From: Dokdonella_A sp046347015
GTDB lineage: Bacteria; Pseudomonadota; Gammaproteobacteria; Xanthomonadales; Rhodanobacteraceae
Direction: 5' to 3'
Assembly (NCBI GenBank): GCA_046347015.1
Contig: JAXMHA010000003.1
Location: 1-64,000, forward strand
Length of the DNA: 64,000 bases
The translations under genes and the position numbers were made by a program. Below the pieces are notes generated by a model, which did no database searches, was not told where the DNA came from, and worked only from the letters and a program-made list of their open reading frames with translations. This document shows, piece by piece, positions 36,634 to 46,169 of the stretch. Positions within the stretch are counted from its first letter, which is position 1. Each line of letters starts with the position of its first letter.

Positions 36634-38997
36634 TTGATCCCGCGCACGAGACGATGGACCCGGACGCGCCGGTGGCTGCGCCGGATCGCGTTCGTCGCCG
36701 TCGGCCTGCTGGCGATCGCATTCACGCTCGATCGCCTCTATCCGCTGCCGCTGCCACCCGCCGATGGCGGCAGCACATGGGTCCTTGCGCGTGACGGCAC
36801 GCCACTGCGGATCTTCCCGGACCGCAACGGGATCTGGCGTTACCCGGCCAACCTGGACACCGTGTCGCCGCTGTACATCGACGCGCTGCTCACGTACGAG
36901 GACCGCTGGTTCTGGCGGCATCCCGGCGTCAATCCGGTCGCGCTCGTTCGCGCAGGAGTGCAATGGATCCACTCCGGGCGGATCGTTTCCGGTGGCTCGA
37001 CGCTGACGATGCAGGTCGCACGCATCCTCGATCCACAACCGCGTTCGATCGCCGGCAAGCTGCGCCAGATCCTGCGTGCCGTGCAGCTCGAAGCACATCT
37101 CTCCAAGCGTGAAATCCTGACCTTGTATCTAGACCACGCGCCCTTTGGCGGTACTCTCGAAGGCGTCGAAGCCGCATCGTGGGCGTACCTCGGCAAGCCG
37201 GCTGCGCAACTGTCCCACGCGGAAGCCGCGCTGCTCGCCGTGCTGCCGCAGGCGCCGAGCCGGCTGCGTCCCGACCGTCACCCCACCGCGGCCCGCGCGG
37301 CACGCGACAAGCTGCTGCAGCGCATGGCCGACACGGGGACCTGGTCGCTTGCCGCGGTGCGTGACGCCGAGCTCGAGCCGGTCACCGCGCGGACACTGGT
37401 GCCGCCGATGACGGCGCCGCTCCTCGCCGAACGGCTCCACGAGGCGAAGCCCCGCCGGCGGCGCATCCGCACGACGATCGACGCCGGCTTGCAGCGCGCC
37501 CTCGAAGCGCGTGTCGCCGGTTACGTCGCGCAACTCCCGAAGCGCACGTCGGCGGCGCTGCTCGTCGTCGACAACGGGACGCTCGCCGCACGCGCCTATG
37601 TCGGTTCGGCCGTGTTCGCCGATGATGCGCGGCTCGGCCACGTCGACATGGTGCGCGCCTGGCGCTCGCCCGGCTCGACGCTGAAACCGTTCCTGTACGG
37701 CCTCGCCCTCGACGACGGCCTGATCGATTCGGAAAGCCTGCTGGTCGATGCGCCGCAACCATTCGGCAACTACCGTCCCGCCGACTTCGACCACGCGTTC
37801 CGTGGTCCCGTCAGTGCCGCCGACGCGTTGCGCCAATCGCTGAACGTTCCCGCCGTCGACCTGCTCGACCGCGTCGGTCCCGCGCGCTTCGCCGCCCGAC
37901 TCGAGAACGCCGGGCTGACATTGCGCCTGCCGCGCGGCGTGTCACCGAACCTCTCGATCATCCTCGGCGGCACCGGCGCGCGGCTCGAGGATCTCGCTGG
38001 AGCCTATGCGTCGCTCGCGCGCGGCGGCATCGCGGGACGGGTGCGGCTGGACGAGGACGATCCCGAGATCGATCGCCGCGTCCTGTCGCCCGGCGCGGCG
38101 TGGATCGTCCGCGCGATCCTCGACGCCAACCCGCGCCCCGGTGAAGCGTCGGACACGTTTGATCCGGGCACGCGCCCGGACGTCGCGTGGAAGACCGGTA
38201 CGAGTTACGGCTTCCGTGACGCCTGGGCAATCGGCGTTACGCAGGCGTTCACCGTCGCCGTGTGGGTCGGACGGCCCGACGGCACGCCGCAGCCGGGCCA
38301 GTATGGCGCCGTCACGGCGTTGCCGCTGATGTTTCGCGCCATCGATGGCCTGCCGCGCCACCCGATCGCGCCGACACCGGATGCGCCGCCGGCCAGTGTC
38401 ACCGAGGCCGATGTGTGCTGGCCACTCGGCATGGCCGCCGACGCGACGCCGCCATCGCTCTGCCATGAGCGCCGTCATGCGTATGTGCTCGATGGCGTCA
38501 TCCCGCCGACGTTCCCCGACCGCGACGCCCAGAGCTGGCGCAGCGGCCTCGTCACCGTGCGCGTCGACCCCGCCACCGGCCAGCGGTTGGGGCCGGCGTG
38601 CCGAATTGCGCACGAGAAGACGGTAGCGATCGCCCGCTGGCCGGTTCTGGCGACATCGTGGTTGCCGCCATCGATTCGCCATCGCCAGCAACTGCCGCCG
38701 CTCGCGCCGGGTTGTCCCGACGACGGACTCGACGCGCCACCCGCGCTGCACATCGAGGGTGTCGCCGACGGTGCCGTGATCGCGCGCGCACCCAACAGCG
38801 CGCACCCGCCGTCACTCAGCCTGCGCGCGATCGGAACCCGACAGTCCGTGCTGTGGCTGATCGACGGGCGGCTCGCAGGGAAGACCACGTCAGGCGCAGC
38901 GTTCCGTCACGCCTTCGACTCGCCGGGCGATCGCACGATCACCGCCCTCACCGACTCCGGCGCGTCAGTTGAGGTGCGTGTGAGGGTGGTGCGGTGA
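36634..38997 (+). CDS. pbpC: penicillin-binding protein 1C
   Basis: A 787-residue bifunctional peptidoglycan synthase anchored by one N-terminal helix (IAFVAVGLLAIAFTL). The GT51 transglycosylase motifs are YEDRWFWRHPGVNP (Glu89) and GGSTLTMQVAR. The transpeptidase motifs are SPGSTLKPF (Ser348, SxxK), a SLN-type motif (RQSLNVPAVD) and KTGTSYGFRD. A BiPBP_C-like C-terminal domain follows. It starts at TTG 36634, preceded by ACGGAG; no better ATG gives the membrane anchor. Its partner is the upstream alpha-2-macroglobulin. Confidence 0.95.
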   Translation: MIPRTRRWTRTRRWLRRIAFVAVGLLAIAFTLDRLYPLPLPPADGGSTWVLARDGTPLRIFPDRNGIWRYPANLDTVSPLYIDALLTYEDRWFWRHPGVNPVALVRAGVQWIHSGRIVSGGSTLTMQVARILDPQPRSIAGKLRQILRAVQLEAHLSKREILTLYLDHAPFGGTLEGVEAASWAYLGKPAAQLSHAEAALLAVLPQAPSRLRPDRHPTAARAARDKLLQRMADTGTWSLAAVRDAELEPVTARTLVPPMTAPLLAERLHEAKPRRRRIRTTIDAGLQRALEARVAGYVAQLPKRTSAALLVVDNGTLAARAYVGSAVFADDARLGHVDMVRAWRSPGSTLKPFLYGLALDDGLIDSESLLVDAPQPFGNYRPADFDHAFRGPVSAADALRQSLNVPAVDLLDRVGPARFAARLENAGLTLRLPRGVSPNLSIILGGTGARLEDLAGAYASLARGGIAGRVRLDEDDPEIDRRVLSPGAAWIVRAILDANPRPGEASDTFDPGTRPDVAWKTGTSYGFRDAWAIGVTQAFTVAVWVGRPDGTPQPGQYGAVTALPLMFRAIDGLPRHPIAPTPDAPPASVTEADVCWPLGMAADATPPSLCHERRHAYVLDGVIPPTFPDRDAQSWRSGLVTVRVDPATGQRLGPACRIAHEKTVAIARWPVLATSWLPPSIRHRQQLPPLAPGCPDDGLDAPPALHIEGVADGAVIARAPNSAHPPSLSLRAIGTRQSVLWLIDGRLAGKTTSGAAFRHAFDSPGDRTITALTDSGASVEVRVRVVR

Positions 38998-39265
38998 GTC
39001 CTCGCCAGACAAGGTCTTGAAGAGCCGCCGACATACCGATCGCAGGATTCCGAGTACCACGCTCCCGGTCTTGCTCGTAGTCGGAGAGCGAGAGCCGACG
39101 CAAGCCTATTCACATCAATGCCATCCGACCGTTTGCCAAAACCTGGTCACAGCTCCAATCACGGTCAGCTTCGCGGCGTGAGGTCGATCATCGTCCGCGG
39201 GTAGTCTCTCTGGGCCTGCGCCACAGCACGCAGCTGCTCTGGTTTGCGAGAGCATGCTCTCGCCA
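38998..39265. other. intergenic region between convergent pbpC and lpxK
   Basis: 268 bases with no gene I can support. It contains an 18-base perfect palindrome GCGAGAGCATGCTCTCGC (39246-39263) ending two bases before the lpxK stop, and a weaker GTCGG/CCGAC hairpin near 39072-39092. The base composition is a little lower in GC than the flanking genes. The palindrome may act as a terminator or be a dispersed repeat. Confidence 0.6.
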
Positions 39266-40252
39266 CTAACTGTGGGCTCTTGCGCGCGCGACCACCGCCG
39301 CGAAGTACGCATCCGGCAGTTCCGCCCGCACCGGCACGCACCACAGGCGGGAATCCGCGAATCCTTCGCACTTGATCGCATCCTTCTCGGTCATCAGTAC
39401 CGGCCGCGAATCGGCGAAGGCGAAATCGCCGGCGACGAAAGGATGGTGATCGGGGAACGGATGCGGCACGAGATCGATGCCACGTGCGCGCAGGCCGGAA
39501 AAGAATCTCTCCGGGTTACCGATGCCCGCGACGGCATGGACGCGTTCTCCGGCGAAATCCGCGAGGGGCCGCGAGCGCGAACTGCCGTCGAGCGCGACCG
39601 CGATGTCACCGACTAGCCGCATCGGGTACTCGCCGTCCCGCGGTGCGTCGCCATGGCACACGCGGAAGTCGACCGTCGCGAGGCGCGACACCGGCTCCCG
39701 CAACGGACCCGCCGGCAGCAACGCGCCGTTGCCGCACCGGCGCACGCCGTCGATGACGCAGATTTCCACGTCGCGCGCGAGCGACGGATTCTGCAGGCCA
39801 TCGTCGGCGACGATGACGTCGACGCCGCACCCGGCGAAGCGTCGCGCCGCCGCCGCGCGGTCACGCGCGACGACGACGGGGACGCCGGCGCGCCGGAACA
39901 CGAGACAAGGTTCGTCGCCGCATTGCGCCGGTGTCGACTTGGCATCGAGCAGTACCGGACCGCGTTCATTACCACCGTAGCCGCGACTGACGACACCCGG
40001 CTTGAAACCGGCGCCGCGTAACGCTTCGACCAGGGCGATCACGAGTGGCGTCTTGCCGCTGCCGCCGACGGTCAGGTTGCCGACGATGACGACCGGCACC
40101 GGTGCACGATAGGCACGCCGGAGCCCTAGGCGATACGGAAGGACGTGCAGGGTCCGCAGCACCCGATAGACCGGCACCAGAGCCCGCAGCCACCACGGCG
40201 GACGATCCGTCGAGTACCAGATCCGTTCGATGCGGCGCGCGTACCCGCCCAC
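39266..40252 (-). CDS. lpxK: tetraacyldisaccharide 4'-kinase
   Basis: LpxK, 328 residues, phosphorylates the lipid A disaccharide precursor at the inner membrane. The P-loop GNLTVGGSGKTPLVIAL lies near residue 60, preceded by an N-terminal membrane-associating helix (WWLRALVPVYRVLRTLHVLP). VVSRGYGG, IVADDGLQ (conserved Asp pair) and the C-terminal MTEKDAIKC complete the family signature. It is the last gene of the exbB-exbD-msbA-lpxK operon, 14 bases after msbA. Confidence 0.96.
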   Translation of the reverse strand: MGGYARRIERIWYSTDRPPWWLRALVPVYRVLRTLHVLPYRLGLRRAYRAPVPVVIVGNLTVGGSGKTPLVIALVEALRGAGFKPGVVSRGYGGNERGPVLLDAKSTPAQCGDEPCLVFRRAGVPVVVARDRAAAARRFAGCGVDVIVADDGLQNPSLARDVEICVIDGVRRCGNGALLPAGPLREPVSRLATVDFRVCHGDAPRDGEYPMRLVGDIAVALDGSSRSRPLADFAGERVHAVAGIGNPERFFSGLRARGIDLVPHPFPDHHPFVAGDFAFADSRPVLMTEKDAIKCEGFADSRLWCVPVRAELPDAYFAAVVARARAHS

Positions 40253-40266
40253 GGCGCCGGGCCCGT

Positions 40267-42063
40267 TCAGGCTTCCGTCGCGATGGGCTCGCGCGACGTG
40301 CCGGGATCCTGCTCGTCGTCGCGGAACTGCATCCGGTACAACGCCGCGTAGGTGCCGCCCGCGGCAAGCAGCGTCGCATGCGTGCCGCGTTCGACGATGC
40401 GGCCTTCGTCGAGCACGATGATCTGGTCGGCGCCCTCGACGGTCGAGAGTCGATGCGCGATGACGAGCATCGTGCGCTCGCGCATCAACTGCTCCATCGC
40501 GCCGCGGATCAGGCGCTCGGACTCGGCGTCGAGCGCGCTGGTGGCCTCGTCGAGGATGACGATCGGCGCGTCCTTCAGCAACGCGCGCGCAATGGCGATC
40601 CGCTGCCGCTCGCCACCCGACAGCAGCGCACCGTGCCCGCCGGTCTCGCTGTCGAGCCCGTCCGGCAACGACCGGATGAACCCCATCGCATTCGCGGCCT
40701 CGGCGGCGGCAACGATCCTTTCGGCCGGCGCGTCACCCAAGGCGCCATAGGCGATGTTGCGCCGGACCGTGTCGTTGAAGAGCAGCACGTCCTGCCCGAC
40801 CCACGCGATCTGCGCTCGCAGGCTGTCGAGCGTGTAGTCCGCGAGCGGCCGGCCATCGAGGAGGATCGTGCCGGATGTCGGTTCGTTGAAGCGCGGGATC
40901 AGGCTCGCGAGGCTGGTCTTGCCGCTGCCCGATCGCCCGACGACGGCGGTCAGCGTGCCGGGCTGACAGTGCAGCGACACGCCGCGCAGCGCACCCGCCC
41001 CTTGCCCCGGATACACCAGTGTCACGTCGCGCAGCTCGAGTTCGCCGCGGCTGCGGGCGACCGCCACCTGCCCCGTGTCGAGTTCGGGCGGCGCGTCGAT
41101 CACGGCAAACAGGTCGTGCGCGGCGGCGACGCCACGCTGCATCCCCGACTGCACCGTCATCAACTGCTTCAGCGAAGTCAGCATGACCATCATCGACGTG
41201 ATGACCGCCATGAACGACCCGGGGTCCATCGTCGTGATGATCTTCGGCCGCGTCGCGATGAAGACGACGGCCGCGAGCGCACAGGCGGCGACGAACTGCA
41301 CCAGTGCGGTCGACAGCGCGCTGGTCGACGCGATCTTCAGGTTGAGCCGCCGGTTGTCGTCGGAAGCCGCGTCGAAGCGTCCCGACTCGTAGTCGCGGCC
41401 ACCGTAGATCCGCACTTCGCGGCGGCCGGCGACGACCTCCTCGACGATGCCGCCGACTTCGCCCATCGAGGTCTGGATGCGCGCGCTGATGCGGCGGTAG
41501 CGACGGCCGACATACCACGCGATCGCCAGCACGACCGGCGCCAGCACGAACAGCGTCAAGGTCAGCCGGACGCTGTTGTAGAGCATGACCGCGATCAGGC
41601 CGATCACGGTCAGCGAGTGCAGGATCAGCGTCTTCAGGGTTTCCGTGCTGGCGGCGGCAACCTGCTCGACCGTGTAGATCAGGCGCGCGATCTGCTGCCC
41701 GACCGGTTCATGGTCGAAGAACGCGGCAGGCAGGCCGAGGTAGCGCCGGAATACCTGGCGGCGCAGCGTGAACACGATGTCGCGGCCGATCCGCGCCATG
41801 CCGTAGCCGGTGACGTACGTCGCGAGGCCGCGCACGACGAACAGCACGACGATCGCGATCGGCAGCCACACGATCGTGTGCGGGTCGCGCCGGATGAAGA
41901 GGTCGTTCAGCATCGGCTTGATGAGCTGCATGAACGCCGCGCTCGACGCCGCGTCGAACACCATGCCGATGACCGCAAGCACCGCGATGCCGGCCTCCGG
42001 CCGCAGGTAGCCGAGCAGCCGCCGGTAGGTGCCCCCGAACGTCGGGCCGGCGGCCGTGCTCAC
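40267..42063 (-). CDS. msbA: lipid A export ABC transporter
   Basis: MsbA, 598 residues: six membrane helices then a nucleotide-binding domain with Walker A GRSGSGKTS, signature LLSGGERQRIAIARALL, Walker B PIVILDEATSALD and the H-loop AHRLSTVEGAD. It flips core lipid A across the inner membrane as a homodimer. The start overlaps exbD's stop by ATGA. Grouping with lpxK is the usual arrangement. Confidence 0.96.
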   Translation of the reverse strand: MSTAAGPTFGGTYRRLLGYLRPEAGIAVLAVIGMVFDAASSAAFMQLIKPMLNDLFIRRDPHTIVWLPIAIVVLFVVRGLATYVTGYGMARIGRDIVFTLRRQVFRRYLGLPAAFFDHEPVGQQIARLIYTVEQVAAASTETLKTLILHSLTVIGLIAVMLYNSVRLTLTLFVLAPVVLAIAWYVGRRYRRISARIQTSMGEVGGIVEEVVAGRREVRIYGGRDYESGRFDAASDDNRRLNLKIASTSALSTALVQFVAACALAAVVFIATRPKIITTMDPGSFMAVITSMMVMLTSLKQLMTVQSGMQRGVAAAHDLFAVIDAPPELDTGQVAVARSRGELELRDVTLVYPGQGAGALRGVSLHCQPGTLTAVVGRSGSGKTSLASLIPRFNEPTSGTILLDGRPLADYTLDSLRAQIAWVGQDVLLFNDTVRRNIAYGALGDAPAERIVAAAEAANAMGFIRSLPDGLDSETGGHGALLSGGERQRIAIARALLKDAPIVILDEATSALDAESERLIRGAMEQLMRERTMLVIAHRLSTVEGADQIIVLDEGRIVERGTHATLLAAGGTYAALYRMQFRDDEQDPGTSREPIATEA

Positions 42064-42491
42064 GGCGAAGGCGGGTTTCCGGGATGCACGGTCGCGATCG
42101 AGAGGTGCGTGAAGCCGAGTTCGCCCAGGGCGTCCATTGCGGTGACGACGGCCTGGTGAGGCGTGCGGCCATCCGCGCGCAGCATCACCGGCTGCTCGTG
42201 ATCGGTCCCCGCGCTGGACTCGATCGCGCGCTTCAGGGACTCGAGGCCCGGATTCAGCACTTCCTGGCTGCCGATGTAATAGCGGCCGTCGCGGTCGATC
42301 GAGACGGTGAGCCCGGCTTCCTTCTGAACGGTTGCTTCGGTCTGTGCCTCGGGCAGCGTGATCTTCATCCGCGCGTTCTGCACGAAGGTGGTCGTCAGCA
42401 CGAAGAACATCAGCAGCGTCAGCAGCACGTCGATCAGCGAGATCACGTTGATCTCGAAATCGTCGTCGCGGCGAGCGGTATCGAGACGCAC
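42060..42491 (-). CDS. exbD: ExbD/TolR-type energy transducer
   Basis: A 143-residue inner-membrane protein with a single N-terminal helix containing the proton-path Asp (NVISLIDVLLTLLMFF, Asp21) and a periplasmic domain with a YIGSQEVL segment. With ExbB it harnesses the proton motive force for TonB-dependent uptake. It lies between exbB (5-base gap) and msbA (ATGA overlap). TolR is an alternative name, but the association with msbA-lpxK is typical for ExbD in xanthomonads and relatives. Confidence 0.92.
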   Translation of the reverse strand: MRLDTARRDDDFEINVISLIDVLLTLLMFFVLTTTFVQNARMKITLPEAQTEATVQKEAGLTVSIDRDGRYYIGSQEVLNPGLESLKRAIESSAGTDHEQPVMLRADGRTPHQAVVTAMDALGELGFTHLSIATVHPGNPPSP

Positions 42492-42496
42492 GGTCT

Positions 42497-43162
42497 TCAG
42501 CCTGCGGCGCGCGCTGCCCGCACCGGATGCGCCGGAGCGGCTTCCCCGGCGGTGGTCAGTTCATCCGTCAGCAGGAAGGCCTCGCGTTCCATCGTGTCGA
42601 CGAGACCCGCAACGTGCGCGCGGAAGTAGCGGTGGAACGCGTAGGCGGGGATCGCGACGCACAGGCCGCTCGCGGTGCAGATCAATGCCTCGCCGATGCC
42701 GCCCGCCATCTTCATCGGGTCGCCGACGCCGCTGACCATCACCGCGAAAAACATGCGGATCAGCCCGAACACGGTCCCGAGCAGCCCGAGCAGCGGTGAC
42801 ACCAGCGCGATCGTGCCGAGCGTCGTCAGGAACCGTTCGAGGCGGTGCACGATGTGCCGTCCGCTGTCCTCGATGCGTTCCCGGATCACGTCGCGCGAGC
42901 GATTGCGCACTTCCAGCGCTGCGGCCAGCAGTTCACCCAGCGGCGAATTGGCCCGCAGCGCCTCGATGTGCGCCGGATCGAGCCGGCGGGCGCGCGCCCA
43001 CTCCCGGACCTCGTTGCCGAGCCCGGGCGGTACCACCGCGCCGCGGCGCAGGGTCCAGAACCGCTCGAAGATGATCGTCACCGCGATCACCGAGCAGAGC
43101 AGGATGGGGACCATCGCCCATCCACCGGCCTTCAGGATCTCGAACACGTACCGAAACTCCAC
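42497..43162 (-). CDS. exbB: ExbB/MotA/TolQ-family proton channel
   Basis: A 221-residue protein with three hydrophobic segments: an N-terminal one (GGWAMVPILLCSVIAVTIIF) and two after a large cytoplasmic loop (TLGTIALVSPLLGLLGTVFG and LICTASGLCVAIPAYAF). The conserved SPLLGLLGTV motif is present. It pairs with ExbD downstream. It is first in the operon that continues to msbA and lpxK; upstream to the tRNA-Leu gene there are 127 bases with no gene that may hold the promoter. Confidence 0.93.
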   Translation of the reverse strand: MEFRYVFEILKAGGWAMVPILLCSVIAVTIIFERFWTLRRGAVVPPGLGNEVREWARARRLDPAHIEALRANSPLGELLAAALEVRNRSRDVIRERIEDSGRHIVHRLERFLTTLGTIALVSPLLGLLGTVFGLIRMFFAVMVSGVGDPMKMAGGIGEALICTASGLCVAIPAYAFHRYFRAHVAGLVDTMEREAFLLTDELTTAGEAAPAHPVRAARAAG

Positions 43163-43289
43163 TGTGTCGGTGCGGCGGATGATAGCAGCGGCCCCGGCGA
43201 CGACACGTGCACGGCGTCATGGTCACGGCGATCCGCACGCGATGAATCCGCCGCCCGAAGGACCAATCCGTGAAGCGAGTCGGCTTGCG

Positions 43290-43376
43290 TGGTGCCCGGA
43301 GCGGGAGTCGAACCCGCACGACCGCGAGGTCGGGGGATTTTAAGTCCCCTGCGTCTGCCGGTTCCGCCATCCGGGC
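43290..43376 (-). tRNA. tRNA-Leu (anticodon TAA)
   Basis: An 87-base class II tRNA with acceptor ends GCCCGGA/TCCGGGC, encoded CCA, anticodon loop CTTAAAA and a long variable arm (CGACCTCGCGGTCG). The T arm GCGGGTTCGACTCCCGC is intact. It is third in the run Gly-Cys-Leu downstream of pgsA. Confidence 0.95.
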
Positions 43377-43453
43377 GCAACTGGAGGATCAGCGGCGTAA
43401 TCGCCGCGCTTGACGAACGAGGGCGAGGACCCTGTCGAGACGGGACGGTTGTG

Positions 43454-43524
43454 AGGCCAGGGTCGGAATTGAACCGGCGTACGCGGATTTGCAGTCCGCT
43501 GCATGACCACTCTGCCACCTGGCC
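43454..43524 (-). tRNA. tRNA-Cys (anticodon GCA)
   Basis: A 71-base cloverleaf with acceptor ends GGCCAGG/CCTGGCC, discriminator T, anticodon loop CTGCAAA and T arm CCGGTTCAATTCCGACC-like. The CCA end is not encoded, unlike the two neighbouring tRNAs. Confidence 0.95.
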
Positions 43525-43636
43525 GGTGAAGGCGAACCCACCGTCGCCGCAGGCCGGCCTGGTCGGGCCGCGCGGCGCACTGCCCGGCGACAAACGATCG
43601 CGGCAAGGCGTGGCGCGCATGGTTCCGACGCGAAGC

Positions 43637-43712
43637 TGGAGCGGGAAACGAGGCTCGAACTCGCGACCTCAACCTTGGCAAGGTTGCGCTCTACCAACTG
43701 AGCTATTCCCGC
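43637..43712 (-). tRNA. tRNA-Gly (anticodon GCC)
   Basis: A 76-base tRNA with acceptor ends GCGGGAA/TTCCCGC, discriminator T, encoded CCA, D arm AGCTCAGTTGGTAGAGC and anticodon loop TTGCCAA. It lies 36 bases downstream of pgsA, the classical gammaproteobacterial uvrC-pgsA-glyW-cysT-leuZ order. Confidence 0.97.
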
Positions 43713-43748
43713 GCGGGACCGTGCATATTACGGCCTCCGGCCGCGCTG

Positions 43749-44315
43749 TCAATCCCTGCCGCCATTCAACGCGGGCCACGCCGCGCGCAGGTAATACCAC
43801 CCCGACCACAGGGTCATCACCGCGGCGATGATCAGCAGCGTCTCGCCGGCGTGGAACAACCGCAGTCCCTCGAGGTCGTGCTGGTACAAGAGCACGACGA
43901 TCGCGATGATCTGCATGACGGTCTTGACCTTGCCGATCATTGCCACGCGCACCGTCCGCCGCTGGCCGATTTCGGCCATCCACTCGCGCAACGCCGAGAT
44001 GCTGATCTCGCGGCCGACGATGATCGCGCTGGTCACCGCCAGCACCGGCGTATGGTTTTCCTGCACCAGCAGGAACAGCGTCACCGCGACCATCAGCTTG
44101 TCGGCGACCGGGTCCAGGAACTCGCCGAAAGCCGATGTCATGCGGTACCGGCGTGCAATCCAGCCGTCGAGCCAATCCGTCACCGCGGCCAACAGGAAAA
44201 TGGCCGCGGCGGTGACGTTCGCGCCACGGAACCCGGCGTAGAAAACGATGACCATGACCGGCAGCAGCGCGATCCGGAACAGCGTCAACATCGTCGGCAG
44301 GGTGATGCGCACCAT
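43749..44315 (-). CDS. pgsA: CDP-diacylglycerol-glycerol-3-phosphate 3-phosphatidyltransferase
   Basis: A 188-residue CDP-alcohol phosphotransferase making phosphatidylglycerophosphate, precursor of PG and cardiolipin. The catalytic motif DWLDGWIARRYRMTSAFGEF continuing LDPVADK matches D-G-x2-A-R-x8-G-x3-D-x3-D. There are four hydrophobic segments. It begins three bases after the uvrC stop, so it is co-transcribed with uvrC. The tRNA genes follow on the same strand. Confidence 0.96.
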   Translation of the reverse strand: MVRITLPTMLTLFRIALLPVMVIVFYAGFRGANVTAAAIFLLAAVTDWLDGWIARRYRMTSAFGEFLDPVADKLMVAVTLFLLVQENHTPVLAVTSAIIVGREISISALREWMAEIGQRRTVRVAMIGKVKTVMQIIAIVVLLYQHDLEGLRLFHAGETLLIIAAVMTLWSGWYYLRAAWPALNGGRD

Positions 44316-44318
44316 CGT

Positions 44319-46169
44319 TCATCCATGCAGCGCGGCGTAGATCCGCAGGGCCAGTTCGCGGTTGATTCCCCTGACGCGCATCAGTTCCTCGACGCCCGCC
44401 GCCGTCACGCCGGCCAGTCCGCCGAAATGCCGCAGGAGGTCCGCGCGACGGCGCGGTCCAACGCCCGGGATCTCCTGCAACCCACCGGACGTGCGTGCAC
44501 GCGCACGCCGTCCGCGATGCCCGGTGATCGCGAAGCGGTGCGCCTCGTCACGCACCGCATCGATCAGGTGCAGGGCGGGAGAATCCGGGCCTGGCCGCAG
44601 CGTACTACCGGACTGCCCCAGCACCAAGACTTCCTCGCCCGCACGGCGCTGCGGCCCCTTCGAGACGCCGACCACCGGCACGCCGGCGATGCCGAGTTCG
44701 CCAAGCACGTCGAGCGCCCGCGCCACCTGGCCGCGCCCGCCGTCGATGAGCAGCACGTCGGGCAGCGACGCCTGCCGGGAATCCGGGGCGTCCGTGCCCG
44801 GTGCTCCGGGACGCACGTTGCGGAAGCGGCGCTGCAACGCCTGCTGCATCGCCGCGTAGTCGTCGCCCGGCGTGATCCCGCTGATGTTGAACCGGCGATA
44901 ACGTGATTTCTCGGGCCCGTCGTGGCCGAATGCAACCGAACTCGCGACGGTCGCCTCACCCTGCGTGTGGCTGATATCGAAGCATTCGATGATGTCGGGT
45001 GTCATATCGAGTCCCAGCAGGTCGCGCACCGCGTCGAAGCGCGCCTGGATCGTCGCGCGGCTGGCCAGGTGCGCCTGCAGCGCCGAGCGGGCGTTATCAC
45101 GCGCCATGGCGAGGAACCGGGCGCGTTCGGTACGAACCCGCGTCCGCAGTGCCACGCCTTGCCCCGCGCGCTCCGACAGCGCGTCGGCCAGCGGACCCGC
45201 GTCCTCCGGCTCGCGGTCGAGCACGAGTTCCCGCGGCACCGGCCGCTCGAGGTAATACTGCGCGAGGAACGCCGACAGCACCGCTGCCGTGCCGGAAGCC
45301 CGGGCCGTATTGTGCGGAAAGTGGACGTGGGCACCGAGGCTCATGCCGTTGCGGAACGACAGCACCGCGATCGCGGTGATACCGCCATCGGCGGCGCAGG
45401 CGATGACATCCATGTCGGTCGGCGCACCGTGCACGTAGTGGTGGGCCCGGACCTTCCGGATCGCCGCGATGCGATCGCGGATCCGCGCGGCCCGTTCGTA
45501 CTCGAGTGCCTTGCTCGCCGCCTCCATCGTGGCCACCAGCTCGGCCATGACGGTTTCCGAATGGCCTTCGAGGAACAACGCTGCGTGCCGCACGTCGGCG
45601 GCATACTCCTCCTTCGTGATCAGGCCGACGCAGGGCGCGGTGCAGCGTCCGATCTGGTATTGCAGGCACGGGCGCGTCCGGTTGCGGAAGAAGGAATCGC
45701 TGCAGTTGCGCAACCGGAACAGCTTGTGGACGACGTTCAGCGTCTCGCGCACCGCGCCCGCGCTCGGGAACGGCCCAAAGTACCGGCTGTCTGGGCTGCG
45801 CGCGCCGCGGTGGAACGCAAGGCGCGGGAAGTCGCCGCCGGTGATCTCGATGTACGGATAACTCTTGTCGTCGCGCAACACGACGTTGTAGCGCGGCTTC
45901 TGCGCCTTGATGAGCTGCGCCTCGAGCAACAGCGCCTCGGCCTCGGTACGCGTCACCGTCACGTCGACGGTCGCGATCTGTCCCACCATCGACGCGATGC
46001 GCGGATCGAGGCGCGGCTTCAGGAAGTAGCTGCCGACGCGGCGGCGCAGGTTGCCGGCCTTGCCGACGTAGAGCAGTTCACCACCGGAGGCGTACATCCG
46101 GTAGACGCCGGGCGCCGTGGTCAGCGTGGCGACGAATGCCTTGCCGTCGAACGGTCCATCAGGGTCCAT
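44319..46169 (-). CDS. uvrC: excinuclease ABC subunit C
   Basis: UvrC, 616 residues, makes the dual incisions of nucleotide excision repair. The GIY-YIG nuclease domain (APGVYRMYASGGELLYVGKA) is N-terminal, followed by the Cys-rich PCLQYQIGRCTAPC, the UVR motif (AASKALEYERAARIRDRIAA), the RNase H-like C-terminal nuclease (IECFDISHTQGE, VLLIDGGRGQ) and helix-hairpin-helix (IPGVGPRRRADLLRHFGG). ATG 46169 overlaps the preceding gene by 11 bases. The start is set by the family N-terminus. Confidence 0.96.
   Translation of the reverse strand: MDPDGPFDGKAFVATLTTAPGVYRMYASGGELLYVGKAGNLRRRVGSYFLKPRLDPRIASMVGQIATVDVTVTRTEAEALLLEAQLIKAQKPRYNVVLRDDKSYPYIEITGGDFPRLAFHRGARSPDSRYFGPFPSAGAVRETLNVVHKLFRLRNCSDSFFRNRTRPCLQYQIGRCTAPCVGLITKEEYAADVRHAALFLEGHSETVMAELVATMEAASKALEYERAARIRDRIAAIRKVRAHHYVHGAPTDMDVIACAADGGITAIAVLSFRNGMSLGAHVHFPHNTARASGTAAVLSAFLAQYYLERPVPRELVLDREPEDAGPLADALSERAGQGVALRTRVRTERARFLAMARDNARSALQAHLASRATIQARFDAVRDLLGLDMTPDIIECFDISHTQGEATVASSVAFGHDGPEKSRYRRFNISGITPGDDYAAMQQALQRRFRNVRPGAPGTDAPDSRQASLPDVLLIDGGRGQVARALDVLGELGIAGVPVVGVSKGPQRRAGEEVLVLGQSGSTLRPGPDSPALHLIDAVRDEAHRFAITGHRGRRARARTSGGLQEIPGVGPRRRADLLRHFGGLAGVTAAGVEELMRVRGINRELALRIYAALHG

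Noticed and set aside
39000..39265. A degraded helix-turn-helix gene on the minus strand (SALSLSDYEQDRERGTRNPA)
   Set aside because: The open stretch is short, has no start or recognisable domain, and the region is bounded by stops; the resemblance is too weak to call.
43163..43289. An additional tRNA between tRNA-Leu and exbB
   Set aside because: No cloverleaf or T-arm was found; the stretch is probably a promoter or leader for exbB.
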